DNA from: Smittium culicis
Taxonomy: Eukaryota; Kickxellomycota; Harpellomycetes; Harpellales; Legeriomycetaceae
Assembly: GCA_001970855.1 (NCBI GenBank)
Contig: LSSN01000081.1
Span: forward strand, 1 to 64,000
Reading direction: 5' to 3'
DNA length: 64,000 bases
Under the pieces are notes generated by a model that saw nothing but the letters and a program-made list of their open reading frames with translations, was not told the origin of the DNA and did not search any database. Shown one piece after another: positions 48,764 to 60,574 of the stretch. A program made the translations under genes and the position numbers. Within the stretch, counting starts at the first letter, position 1. Each line of letters starts with the position of its first letter.

Positions 48764-49014
48764 CGTATGGGAGATTCTGAACGAAGAGCGCACTTTGGTG
48801 CAGTTTAATGTTATTGGCCTATATAAGCACTTATTTTAAGTATTATTGGCGGAGCAAAAAAGGCATTTTGATTTTTCCAATTCATTTCAATATAAAATTT
48901 TTATTTGCTAAAAAAGTAAATTATTCTACTCATTTGCCGTTTATTTTTTATGCGATTTTATATACTGAAACTCTTTACACTATAAAATGACCTCTTCATA
49001 AAGAATTGCCCATA
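48764..49014 (+). repeat. Family B inverted-repeat element
   Basis: Left end TATGGGAGATTCTGAACGAA and then GAGCGCACTTTGGTGCAG; right end CCTCTTCATAAAGAATTGCC and then CATA. Length about 250 bp. Confidence 0.8.
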
Positions 49015-50050
49015 TGTATATATCTAGACTTACAAATAATATATTATACTAATTAATAAAACTCAGCATGAAATAGAAAATTTTCATGAAAATCAATGAA
49101 TAATCAAATATAATTACGTTTTTTAGAATTAATTAAAAGTAATTATTATAACTAAACGCTAAACTTAGTTATAAATGCGGTTGTATGAACGAAGAATGTG
49201 CTATATTTTCTAGTAGTTTTTATTTAATAAAAATGATATACTTTCACCTTCCAATAAGAAAAGAAGGGAGTTTTTATCAAATAAATACATGGAAAAATCT
49301 TTATTCATATTCAAAAAATTGAAAGAAACAGTAATTTTTGCATCCTCAGTCATGCAGCATTAAACTTCAAAAATGTTCTAGTCATCGTATAGAGTCTTTT
49401 GATTTGAGTTAATTTTAACCAGTTCTAAATATTTTAATGAAATTAATATAATTAACACATCGCTGTTTCTAAAATAGTTATAAATTAGAATAAACTTAGC
49501 CATCTAGGCTATACTAATAATAATTGCCCAGTCAAATTAAAAAAATATTTGATAATTAAACTTAAATTAATTAAATATTAAATTAATATTTTGTTAATCG
49601 AAAGTATGAGGAAAGAAAAAAATGCAAGGAGCAAATCTTTTCGGGGGAGAATTGCAATTTTTGAACTGATATAATTAGCCAACCAAATTAGGATTAAATA
49701 AATTAATATATCTTAATAAATCGTTACTGGCGTTAAAATATTCTATATCCAATAATAATAGCTATTTATCTACTTTCTTGTCCAATCACGATTTTTAAAT
49801 AGATTTAAGATCGCATGCCTCGGAAATTGATAATTTGGAACTCTATTTAATAAAAAAATAGCTGATTGAAAATAGGTTCAAATATTAAATCCTAAAGCTA
49901 CAACTCTTTCAACAATAAAATATATAAATTAGTACCAAAAGTAATAACAAAATAATTCAAAAATTAAATTATGCTTTATATACTGCTAAAAGGATATTAT
50001 TTTAGCATATTGAATTCAAAGTAATAGTATAAAGTGTTGAGCATATTAAA
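49015..50050. other. AT-rich DNA and promoter of the secreted basic-repeat gene
   Basis: A half family B end (GTATGAACGAAGAATGTGCT) lies near 49184. A TATAAAG at 50028 lies 23 bp before the start codon at 50051, too close for a typical promoter; no other control element is evident. Confidence 0.4.
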
Positions 50051-52057
50051 ATGAAATACGTTTACACTTCATCGCTTTTAGCGATGATAAGCTTTTCTAA
50101 GGTCACTCATGGAAGTTATTTTGGACAAAATGGACAGTACAAGTTACAAGGAAATGATGGGCAAGTCTACTATGACAATAACCATAATGGCCTATACTAT
50201 AATGATAATGAGCCTTACGACGAAGCAATTCCAGAGATTTATCAAAACAAAGTTCCGGCTGTTCAACCAATCTCACCGCCAACACCTGCTAATGTAGCAT
50301 TTCCACAACAAATTATAGCTGCCCAACAAGTACAGGTCCCAGAAATGGTTGCCAAACAAGCACCTATTCCTGCTATGGTATCCCAGCAGACACCAGAGCT
50401 AGTACAAGCTCCAGCTCCGGTATCTGGGGCAAGATCGATAGTTTCTCAAGTAAGAAATGGTCAGTTTTCAGTCGAGAGTAAAAAAGAACGCTCTAGAATA
50501 AAGAAAATGATAAAGAGAGATAAAATCCAAAGGATGGTTAGAAAACTCTTTAAAGCAGATAGAAAGGCAGTCAACATTGCTAGAACCATAAATTCAGTGA
50601 AGTCGACTAACCCAGAATTGGCATCAAAATTATCACTAACACTAGATAAAATCAAAGCTAGAATCCAAAGATTGACAGATAAGCTTAAATCTAAAGTCGA
50701 TCCGATTAGATTTGATGTAATATCAACTAGTATAAAAATCAATGACCCAAAAACTGACCTTACAGCTAAGCCTACTGATTACAAAAAGCTTACTGAAGAA
50801 CAAAAGGTTAAAAAGATGACACGAAAAGTGCTTAGAGCCGACTTTAAAGCAGTTAACTTGGCCCGTGCTATTAACGCTCTAAAGGACAAGAATCCTAAAT
50901 TGGCCGAGAAATTGTCTGCAAAACTCGAAAGAACTAAATCGAGGATTTCAAAAATCTTAGATAAAATTAAAACCAAGGTTGATGCTGCCAATTTCCAAAA
51001 GATCTCGGAAAAAGTCAAGATAAATGATCCAAAGACAGACCTTACAACTAAACCATTGACTCTTAAGCAAGTTAAGAATCATATCATAGCTAAAAAAATA
51101 CAACGTAAAATTAGGATTAGAGATAGAAAATCTGTCAATCTTGCTCGCGCCCTTAATGCTGCTAAGGGCAAAAACCCAAAGCTTGCTCGAATTCTCAAGA
51201 AAAAGCTTGACAGAAACATTAGAAAACTTAGAAATTCATTGAATAGGTTAAAGAAAAGAGTTAGCGCAGATAAGTTGGACAAAGTTATCTCTAAAGTTAG
51301 AATTCTCAGTCCTAGTGTTGATCTTAAGGCAGCACCAAATCCACGAAGGAAACTAACAAAAGACGAGAAAGTTGCTAGGCTTACTAGACGCACATTAAAG
51401 AGTGCAAGAATGGCCCGTAGATTGAATCGTAAGCTTAAAGCTGCGCTGAAATCTGGTAACAGGCGCCATGCACTAAAACTTTCAAAGATAATAAGAAAAG
51501 CCTCTATAAATAGATCGAGAGCGCTAAATAAACTATCTAGACTCGTAGAATCTGATGCTGTTAAAGCTATAGCAATAAGGACCCACTTTAAAGTTCCAAA
51601 AGTGGCAAGATTAACTAAAAGAAAAAGTATTTACCAGAATAAACATCAAATACCCAAGAATACTGAGAATAAGAATATATTCAATCCAATAAGACAAAAT
51701 GTTAAACCAAAATATAGAGATGGAAGGTTTAAAGTACGCAGAGGCAGAAAATACAAAGGAAGAGAGTCCAGAAAACTCAAGCTTCTCAGAAAACTACGAA
51801 AACTTAGCGGAAGACCGATAAGAATTCGCAAAGCATCTAATCGCAGACTTAGATATCTCATCCGTAAATTCAAGAAATGTGCTAGAAGATGCTGCGATAA
51901 ATGTGTTGGTAATTGCTTGAGTAAATCAATTAATCTTATTAAATCCCATACTGCAGAAGGTGAAAGTTACAAGTACAACTCTGGTAGACGCGGAATGTTA
52001 AAGCTAAAAATTGACTTGAAAGCTAATAACAAAAAAAATGTTAAAGCAGCTATGTAG
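50051..52057 (+). CDS. Secreted, highly basic protein with 94-residue tandem repeats; function unknown
   Basis: Single exon, 668 residues; no family recognised. A signal peptide (MKYVYTSSLLAMISFSKVTHG) precedes a Tyr/Asn/Gly-rich stretch and a Pro/Gln/Val/Ala-rich segment to about 130. From 157 to about 530 come four repeats starting at 157, 251, 345 and 439, an exact 94-residue period. Each begins (D/Q/E)K(I/V)..(M/L)(V/T)RK and contains KAVNLAR.(I/L)N..K.KNPKLA..L, a basic helix, then KI.DPKTDL. The fourth repeat is the most diverged. The C-terminus is almost pure Arg/Lys with a six-Cys cluster (KKCARRCCDKCVGNCLSK, near 612-630). The net charge is extremely positive, which for a secreted protein suggests binding to acidic polymers such as wall or host polysaccharide, mucilage or nucleic acid; that is inference. 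Dibasic sites are too frequent to predict processing. Confidence 0.85.
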   Translation: MKYVYTSSLLAMISFSKVTHGSYFGQNGQYKLQGNDGQVYYDNNHNGLYYNDNEPYDEAIPEIYQNKVPAVQPISPPTPANVAFPQQIIAAQQVQVPEMVAKQAPIPAMVSQQTPELVQAPAPVSGARSIVSQVRNGQFSVESKKERSRIKKMIKRDKIQRMVRKLFKADRKAVNIARTINSVKSTNPELASKLSLTLDKIKARIQRLTDKLKSKVDPIRFDVISTSIKINDPKTDLTAKPTDYKKLTEEQKVKKMTRKVLRADFKAVNLARAINALKDKNPKLAEKLSAKLERTKSRISKILDKIKTKVDAANFQKISEKVKINDPKTDLTTKPLTLKQVKNHIIAKKIQRKIRIRDRKSVNLARALNAAKGKNPKLARILKKKLDRNIRKLRNSLNRLKKRVSADKLDKVISKVRILSPSVDLKAAPNPRRKLTKDEKVARLTRRTLKSARMARRLNRKLKAALKSGNRRHALKLSKIIRKASINRSRALNKLSRLVESDAVKAIAIRTHFKVPKVARLTKRKSIYQNKHQIPKNTENKNIFNPIRQNVKPKYRDGRFKVRRGRKYKGRESRKLKLLRKLRKLSGRPIRIRKASNRRLRYLIRKFKKCARRCCDKCVGNCLSKSINLIKSHTAEGESYKYNSGRRGMLKLKIDLKANNKKNVKAAM

Positions 52058-52849
52058 AGTATAAGGCAATCAAGCATACGTATAGAGAAATTATTATGTA
52101 TTTTTCTACATTTTTATTTAACACCAATACAAAATAAATCCACAGTTGAAGAAAAAATCCAAGCACACTTGTTTAACAATATTTATGCTAAATTACTAAT
52201 TTTTTTGTTTTAGTAATTAAATACTGCCTAAAATTTATTTATGACCATAATTGAGTTTTATTTTTTAGTCAACCTGATCTTGAGAGTATTATTATATAAA
52301 ATCTTGTAAAAATAATAAAGAGACGATTTACAAAAAATCAAAATCTTTAATACCTAACACATGAATATATTAACTACAATTCCAGCATTTTAAATTCGTT
52401 ATTCGATTTATATTATTAGTATTATTTTTTTTGTGATTGATTATAGTTTTAATATTTATCTCTGAACCATTGCCCAAGTGTTACTGCAAACAAGTATTAT
52501 TCTAAGCTTTAAAATCATATATAAATATCTATTGGTCTTAACTTATTACATCCATCATACACAAAGCAATTTTTGAAGGATCTTACAGTATGATATTTGA
52601 CCCTATTTCTCTTAAAAGTACACTGTGAGTAAACCAGTACAGAAATTTCTATCTATTAGGTATTAGTTTTTTATGCCTTAAATGTTTATAAATTATTCCA
52701 AAAAACAGTGCTGCAATTAATATTTACTATAACCATCGAATGCGTAATCTATCGACTTTCAATTATTAGTAAAAGTTGTTTGACCTTTCCAAGAGCTACA
52801 TTTTGACAAAATTTTGGTCTCTGTAGACAAAGTTTAAATATATCAATTA
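52058..52849. other. AT-rich spacer
   Basis: 3' flank of the basic-repeat gene; nothing recognised before composition rises at the LINE leader near 52850. Confidence 0.5.
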
Positions 52850-53033
52850 AATTGTAAGTGCCCAAGTTTGGTGCACGGTTTTAATTGGCCAAATCGAGGG
52901 GGGAAAGTTCCCAAATATCCGAATTCGATTAATTTGACATTTTCGATTAACTTTCGTCGCATAAAAAAGCCTATACAAAAAAAAACTAAAAAAATAAATA
53001 AAAGCACAAAAAAAAACACCAATTTAATTAACT

Positions 53034-55294
53034 ATGGTCATTAGAAAGCCCGTAAAACGTGCTAGAACCTTATTTAGCGACGTTGTGAAGGGGAATGACC
53101 CTCATTGCCTCATAAATGAGGTATAAAACAGCAACACTGCTGATTATACTATGGTTAATAACCAACATAGGGTAAACAATGATCCCATATCACAATTAAA
53201 CATTAAAAAAATGCAAAAAAGCTCAGCTAAAAAAACCCTCGCAGGAAGAAAAGGAAATCTGACAGATATGAGTATGTATAAGGAGGTTTCCATCAAGCAC
53301 ATGCTTCTTGGTGGTGAAATGACCTGCCTCAAGAAGTTCTGCACTGGCGACTCCGACATGAAAGTCGGCTGATCATGGGCCCAATTCAAAGGGAACTACT
53401 TCGATGCCCTTGAGGTTGTATTCATCGCCCTTAAAGATGTATCGTACATTAGACAGGACGACCATCGCGCCGGTACCACATATATGATTTTTAATAATAT
53501 TAAATACGCAAATGATCTCATGTCAACTAAATTGGTCTATAAAGACAAGCCAATAGACCCATACCAGACAGTGAAAATCGAGGAGGATATCACTGTAGTA
53601 AACATCCCAAACTTCAGGGATGNNNNNNNNNNNNNNNNNNNNNNNNNNNNNNNNNNNNNNNNNNNNNNNNNNNNNNNNNNNNNNNNNNNNNNNNNNNNNN
53701 NNNNNNNNNNNNNNNNNNNNNNNNNNNNNNNNNNNNNNNNNNNNNNNNNNNNNNNNNNNNNNNNNNNNNNNNNNNNNNNNNNNNNNNNNNNNNNNNNNNN
53801 NNNNNNNNNNNNNNNNNNNNNNNNNNNNNNNNNNNNNNNNNNNNNNNNNNNNNNNNNNNNNNNNNNNNNNNNNNNNNNNNNNNNNNNNNNNNNNNNNNNN
53901 NNNNNNNNNNNNNNNNNNNNNNNNNNNNNNNNNNNNNNNNNNNNNNNNNNNNNNNNNNNNNNNNNNNNNNNNNNNNNNNNNNNNNNNNNNNNNNNNNNNN
54001 NNNNNNNNNNNNNNNNNNNNNNNNNNNNNNNNNNNNNNNNNNNNNNNNNNNNNNNNNNNNNNNNNNNNNNNNNNNNNNNNNNNNNNNNNNNNNNNNNNNN
54101 NNNNNNNNNNNNNNNNNNNNNNNNNNNNNNNNNNNNNNNNNNNNNNNNNNNNNNNNNNNNNNNNNNNNNNNNNNNNNNNNNNNNNNNNNNNNNNNNNNNN
54201 NNNNNNNNNNNNNNNNNNNNNNNNNNNNNNNNNNNNNNNNNNNNNNNNNNNNNNNNNNNNNNNNNNNNNNNNNNNNNNNNNNNNNNNNNNNNNNNNNNNN
54301 NNNNNNNNNCCCAAACTTCAGGGATGTAGGAATCGAACCAATGGCGAAGCTAACTCTAAAAGAGCTCGGGACTTGGTGCGAAATCAAGGATATCAGCGCT
54401 TGGGGCCGATTCGACAACAACCAGTACCTCCTATATGGGATAAAAGTACTTGTAAAAAAAAACAACATGGAGGTCGACCTCTCAAGCTTTCTCGACCATG
54501 AAAATGGTAAAATAAACATTTTTACAAGAGCTGTAAGGAGGCATGCAGTTACTGCAAGGATGCCGGGCACTGGAAATCCGAGTGCCATAAAATCAAGAAA
54601 AATCAAATCAAAAAAAATGCACGCGAGAACATGCAGAAGCTAAAATTCAGCTTTAACAGCTCCAACGCCGAAGCACCACCATTATCAGCCGCTCCCCAAA
54701 CTGATGATTCCAAATCAGTGACCAACAGAAGCTCAACTCAGCACAAAGCCGGTTGAAAAGTCAAAAATCATCAAAGATACAGAAGTATCAACCAATGATG
54801 AAGCTGCAGCTGCCAAATCGGGCATCATAAATCGCCTGAGGGGCACCGTAGGCTTGAAAAAACCTCCAGCCAGCTCATTAAATGCTGCTGTGATGCCTCC
54901 CAGCTCTAATGAAAAAGTATCATCAGATGATGATACCGAGTCTGATGGCAGTGATGATGACAATAATCAACCTATAATCAAATGCAATACCAAATCCACT
55001 ATTAATAGTGATGATTTCTCCGATATCTCGGTAGAAAGTGATATGAGCTCCCCAATGGAGATCAAAAAAGAGTTCATATCACCGAATCTCAGCCCTACAA
55101 ACGAATCTGATGGGTATAGCCCCCCATCAGCGCACGCATTGATAGAAGCAAAAGCCATAGTGGGGCAAATATCGGAACAAGCGTTTAATAAATATGTAAC
55201 AAATGTAGATAAGGCGCCGCCTGGAAACAATATAGCTGCTATAGAGCCTGGATGTGACGCCGAACATCAGGAAATCTCATATATAGAGTACTGA
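53034..55294 (+). pseudogene. LINE ORF1, nucleic-acid-binding protein, disrupted
   Basis: Starts at ATG 53034 (MVIRKPVKRARTLFSDVVKG). A frameshift follows near 53130. An in-frame TGA at 53371-53373 replaces the TGC of the sister copy at 28854-29282. The frame then continues through LVYKDKPIDPYQTVKI, across the N gap, to LKELGTWCEIKDISAWGRFD. A further frameshift near 54510 leads into the CCHC knuckle CSYCKDAGHWKSEC (about 54543-54586), and another near 54757 into an acidic Ser/Asp-rich tail ending at 55294. ORF1 proteins of this kind coat the element RNA. Confidence 0.78.
53623..54309. other. Assembly gap (687 N) flanked by a 17 bp identical overlap
   Basis: CCCAAACTTCAGGGATG occurs immediately before (53606-53622) and immediately after (54310-54326) the N run. 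The ORF1 frame is continuous if the two copies are superimposed. Confidence 0.9.
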
Positions 55295-55674
55295 TGACGA
55301 TTTTATAAGCCCCAACACATATTATGAATCAGAAAACTTTAAAAAATTATAAAATTTCAAAAATTCCAAAAAAATCTCAGAAAAAATACCGATAAATTCT
55401 TGGTATTCAACGTCCAAGAGCTCAAAAAAGATGCTGTAAAAATGTACATCGGGCTGAGTAGCATTCTAAATTATCATCAATTTACAGTAAAAAAAATCAG
55501 ACAACGTAACGGCCAATGGAGGCACGAGATTGTCTCCATTATCCACCAAAAAATGAATCTAACAAAAATTGAAGACAAATCAATCGAGAAAGCTCTAGGC
55601 GCGAAAATTAGGCGCTAAAAAAATAAAAAATTTCGATCCGCCAATTTAAGTGGCCAAAAAAAACAAAAATTAAA

Positions 55675-57780
55675 TTGCTCAAAAAAAACACTCTGACAGT
55701 TATGACTTACAATATACGAGGCATAAAGAGTGTAAAAGAGGAACTTGAGCACTATCTGAATTTTTCACAGTCGGATAGTGCTAAGCCCGATATCCTGGCA
55801 CTTCAGGAAACATTTTTAACGAAAAAAACTTACCGCTGCCGCATACCAGGATACACATGTATAGAGGCGAAAGCCGATCACGCCAAAGGTGGCACCGGTC
55901 TACTGCTGGTAGTAAAAAATAATATTGGACTAGAAATTAGCGAATTTAAAGCAGCGTCAACTTGGCTACCTGGGATAGACTCTGGGCGCGCCAAAAATGG
56001 GGATGAATTTACGCTCTTGGTCACAAATGTGCACTTCCCAAGCGCTGGAATTCGCAAAAAGCGAGCGATTTCCGAACTTTTGGACCACTTAAAAAATGTA
56101 ATAAAAAATTCAACAAACATATACTGCTGGGGGACTACACTATGGACACCATCGAATCAAAAAAAGTTTGAACTGAAGCTTGGAACTAGGTTTCAACATA
56201 AAAAAGTGACCAACTCGATTGGATAGAGGTACAATAAGAACATCGTGAGTCGCATGATCGACCACATATACTATGCTGGGCTATACAGCCGGCCAAACTG
56301 GTGCACAGAAAACCGCTATTTGCACCTCTCTGAACACATTCTGATCACAGCACAGTGAATATTGGACGCTCTCGAGGTACAAGCAAAAAAAAATCAAAGA
56401 TTGACTCGAAAATAAAAATATTTGCTGAGAATAATTTTGTCAGCCGTAACCGATTTACAGTGCTAGCTGAAGCAGAAATGGGCAAAAATGAGCTTTGCGC
56501 AAATCTAATTGACACCTTTTGGCATCAATCTCCTCGTCTCGATTTGCTGGATGCATCTGGAGAAACCATAAAAACTGTGCCTATAAAAATCACCCTCAAA
56601 AAAAATAAAAAAACGACGAAAAAAATTTCAAAAATTAACAAAGAATAATTGACCAATCAGCGAATGCATCAAAGCAAAATCGAGTGCAGATCAATCAATT
56701 TGGGCCGATGAAAAAGCATAGCATGCAAAATGGCTATAAAAATCGCCTATCAGATTCTGAACAACGACTCAAAGTCCTAACGACGGTTCATCAAATCATA
56801 AAATGGGAAATCTCTCCGAAGATCGCAATGGCCCGGTGTACGATAAAAATAAAAAATTAATCATTATAAAACAATATAAAATAAAAATCTGAGCATATAA
56901 TTTGAGAACTGGCCAAAGAGAATAATGTGAATAGCCGATCCGCTGATAAGTGGGAAAATCTTATCGCTATCAGTTGTAACTAATACCCAGAGTGTAATAA
57001 TTAAATTAAATGAACTGATAAAACTCAGGAATATGTAGATACACCTAACAAAAAAGATTAGAGAGCTGATGGATTTCTATCTAGGTTATGGAAACTAGAC
57101 ATGGTTGAGCCAACACCCACATCATCACCAGCAAAATTAATTTATAAAATCATCAATACTATATATGACACTTGGATTATAACCCAGCGCCTAGAAACTT
57201 CAGTATCGGTATGATTGCCTAAAAAATGTGCCCTGAAAGACCTCTACAACTAAATTAGGGATATCATTGATCCCAACACTGGCGAAGCTGGTGGTCAAAA
57301 TTGTGACCACAAAACTCAGCAAAATCGATGCGAAATACAGTATATTGGTGAAAGAGCAATCAGGATTTCGAAGTTTCGAAGAGTGTGCGGGCCAAGCGAC
57401 CACTCTATATGAAATAGTCCGCAGACGGAAAATTCAGAACAAGGAAACATGGTTATGCTATATCGACTATATCAAGGCCTACGACCGGGTCCCCCACATG
57501 GCCCTACTGCATAAACTGCGATCAGTGGGCATTGAGGGAAATCCCATCAATATGATCAAGAGCATTTATGATGCGCCTAAAATCGAAGTTAGAGTTGGAA
57601 ATAAAGTTTTCAGACATACAGAATTTCTCTGTGAAGCCCGGAAAGGGTTCTCAGCCTCGCCTATACTCTTCGATTTCTACATCATCGATATATTCAAGGG
57701 TGTAAGATATATACGGTCACTTGGAAATATCTCATGCAATCCGGGGAAAATTTTACCTCCAATATGACCCTTCATGACCA
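55675..57780 (+). pseudogene. LINE ORF2, endonuclease plus reverse transcriptase, disrupted
   Basis: The endonuclease (55675 to about 56345) shows TYNIRGI, LQETFL and GGTGLLLV. The GD(Y/F)N-equivalent segment is frameshifted near 56130. The final motif reads LSEHILITAQ where the copy at 1-875 has LSDHMPIAAQ, so a catalytic Asp is replaced by Glu. The reverse transcriptase (57267-57767) shows EQSGFRSFEECAGQ, CYIDYIKAYDRVPH and an altered GFSASPILF motif (normally G.RQG..LSP-like). No (F/Y)xDD box was found downstream, so the active site appears lost. Several frame breaks occur between 56220 and 57266. Confidence 0.85.
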
Positions 57781-58260
57781 AAAATACAATATCACCGACC
57801 TTGACGCATATTGAACTATATTATGAAAAAATAATTATTATATTATTAAATAATGATGAAAAAAAATAATAATTCTAGGAAATCTAAATACGTTTACATT
57901 AAAGACAGATATAGCCTAGTGCACTTATAGAACTAAAATTAAAGGTTTAAAAACCAGTTCTGATCTTAATTGGATGTTACAGATCGAATAAATCCTGGTT
58001 ATACGAAACTCAATGCAAGCACATATATTCAGAAATCTAAAATACGATCTATTGATTGCAAACTCCGGTATATCTGCATCTATTGTACGCATCAGCGACG
58101 AAATATACATAATTGAACTGATAATACGCATCAATAAAATACAGGAGAAAACATACTAGAAATGACTATTAACAATAAAAATGATTTCAGATCTCGCAAA
58201 TAGTCTGATGAAGGCCCTGAAGGCTATCTGGTTCAGCGGAAACGTCAGGCGGATAAAATT

Positions 58261-60064
58261 TATACTAATTTGCTTTAAATATCATCTGTCTTACACTGTC
58301 AAGTGCAAATTTAAATGTTACAGATAATAAAAAAAACACCAAGAATAAAAAAACAGACAGTTCGATATGCGCTCTGATATTTCCTAAATGATTTTCAATT
58401 TATAATTTAAATTATGACCGGTATTTCTAATTGATTTTTACTTTTAGAGGTATATAAATTTTAATAGTTTCTGCTAATGGGCTATAATTTTTTTTTTTTG
58501 ATTATATATGTGGAAGCTTAAAACCAGTCAAATAATCCACATTAAAAATTGATAAAAATTATTTTTTTTCTAGTATTTTCTGAAAATAATCATTTAAAAT
58601 TTAAATTTGATGCTTTTTGTAATGGTTTAAATCTAAAATTAAAGTTTTAATAAAATACGATAATTAATAAATGAAGTTAATTTGATAGTAATAATTCTAA
58701 GAAAATTCATGTCAAAAAAATTTGATCTGAAATCAGAAAAGCATAAAAACTACCACAAAGCGACAATGAGACATGATCAAAGAATATGAAAAGTTAAAAG
58801 GAAAATGAAATCAAGGCTAAAAAATCGAATTAATTATTTTCGTTTCATAACATTACCTTTTTTGGTCAACATAATACTAATAAAAATATCACACTTCATA
58901 TTTAGATAAAGCATAATAAATTTTAAACTCTTTATTTCTATAATGTATTTAAATCTAAAATAAGTTAATATCAACATGAGTACTATGAGCACACGCTCAA
59001 AAGAACAGAATAGTTTTGGAGCATTTTCCGGCCCTTATACATATTTATTCCCATAACATTTATACTTCAAAGTATAAGCTATTAACTTGATAATTTTTAA
59101 CCAAAATTGAGTTGATTAGGGTATTTTGGAAATTTTTTTAATTATTTTTTACTTTTAAATAATTTTTTAGATGATTTTTTTTATCTCTAAATTATGTTTA
59201 AAAAATTCAATTAAAGTTATTGTATAATCAGGCAATTAATAAAATTATAGAAAATATGATAAATAAATAAAAAAATTTTTTTGAATGTAAAATTTAATTT
59301 GAATTAAAATATTCAGTGTATAAATAAAAATTACATACCCCATTTCGGGAAAATAAAATACTTAATTTTTTTGAATACTGCAAGATAGATTTTTAATTAA
59401 AAAATTAATAGTATTAAGCTAATTATGCTATACAAATCCCTTCTCTATCTTCATAATTTCATTTCTTTCCACCCCACCTCCTTTATTAGGTTTCTCAGTT
59501 AAAAATCTATAGAAAATTGAATTTAATATTAGTTTATTTTGAAATTGCGAATTTTTAAATAAGTTCACTGTAAAATTTAATAGTTTTTATATCATTTTAG
59601 GTACAAAAAATTTTTTATTAACATATTAAGCTATATTTAGTAGATTTAAATCATAACTTGACAGAAATTGATGACCAATATTGAAAATAAAGATTTAAAA
59701 GTAAAATAATAAATTACATATAATTGTATTGAAACTTGAAATAGTTTTACTTTTTTTTTTTGAATATTTAGGTTAATAACAGCTTTAATTCTGGAATAGC
59801 TAAATTAAGTAATTATAAACGGCTCAATGCAAAAATAAATTATTTATTTGTGCATAAAACTTAATTTAGAAAATTTTTATAAACAAAAAAATACTCGCTC
59901 ATATCGAAATACACGAAAAATGTCCAAATTCCTAAAAATTGACCTAAAAAAAATACAATATTTTCTAATCGAAAGATCATTTTTTATTGACAACTGGGAA
60001 AAAAATTTTTTTGGGTTATAATGAAATAAAGTAATTATGCTAAAATTTTCCTATCCGTGTATCT
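58261..60064. other. AT-rich DNA
   Basis: No gene or element recognised. Confidence 0.5.
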
Positions 60065-60256
60065 TGGTCCTTCCCGTGCGCTATACTGTTTTAGATTTAC
60101 TAAATTTAGCCAACTGAAAACGATAAAATTTATTTAATTCCGAGAATAAATCGATAATTGTCATATTATGGAATATCAGCTAATATCAATTTATATTACA
60201 AATAATTAGAATTTAAATAATTCATTTTTTCAAACAGTTTACGCGGATTAGGGTTA
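60065..60256 (-). repeat. Degenerate family A MITE
   Basis: GGTCCTTCCCGTGCGCTATA at the left and GCGGATTAGGGTTAA at the right; the interior retains TTTAGCCAACTGAAAACG and ATTCCGAG. Confidence 0.65.
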
Positions 60257-60390
60257 ATAAATACCTTTGTTATATAATAGCTATTTACAGATAAACAAAA
60301 GAAATGAACGAAAAAAATATACAAAAAAAACTGTGAATAATGTTAGATTCAATATAAATATATTATTTAATAGAATAGTGCACAATAAAT

Positions 60391-60565
60391 ATTATTGGAA
60401 AGCAGTAAAAAGAATATTATTGGAAAGCAGTAAAAATAATATTATTAGAAAGCAGTAAAAATAATATTATTGGAAAGCAGTAAAAAAAATATTATTGGAA
60501 AGCAGTAAAAAAAATATTATTGGAAAGCAGTAAAAAAAATATTATTGAGAAACAGTAAAAAAAAT
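60391..60565 (+). repeat. Seven tandem copies of a 25 bp unit
   Basis: Units start at 60391, 60416, 60441, 60466, 60491, 60516 and 60541. Each is ATTATTGGAAAGCAGTAAAA plus five mostly A bases; the last two or three variants differ by one to three bases. The array ends 10 bp short of the stop codon of the minus-strand TPR gene, so it lies in that gene's 3' untranslated region. Confidence 0.95.
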
Positions 60566-60574
60566 TTTGTCTTT

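Larger units (their letters stand above)
52850..58260 (+). mobile_element. Near-complete but inactive two-ORF LINE
   Basis: A leader (about 52850-53033) is followed by ORF1 with a CCHC zinc knuckle, a short interval, then ORF2 with APE-type endonuclease and reverse transcriptase. GC content is well above the flanks throughout. Both ORFs carry stops and frameshifts. Coding-like remnants continue to about 58260, after which AT-rich DNA resumes; no convincing poly(A) tail or target duplication was found. Excluding the run of N, it is about 4.7 kb. The order and the EEHxx-free CCHC-EN-RT layout fit the L1/Tad superfamily; the exact clade is not determined. 1-875 is a second copy on the opposite strand. 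Confidence 0.85.

Noticed and set aside
53523..54606. Long open frames across the N run
   Set aside because: They exist only because N cannot produce stops.
60267..60458. 63-codon open frame on the plus strand
   Set aside because: It ends inside the 25 bp tandem array and starts in a MITE flank; no coding signal.
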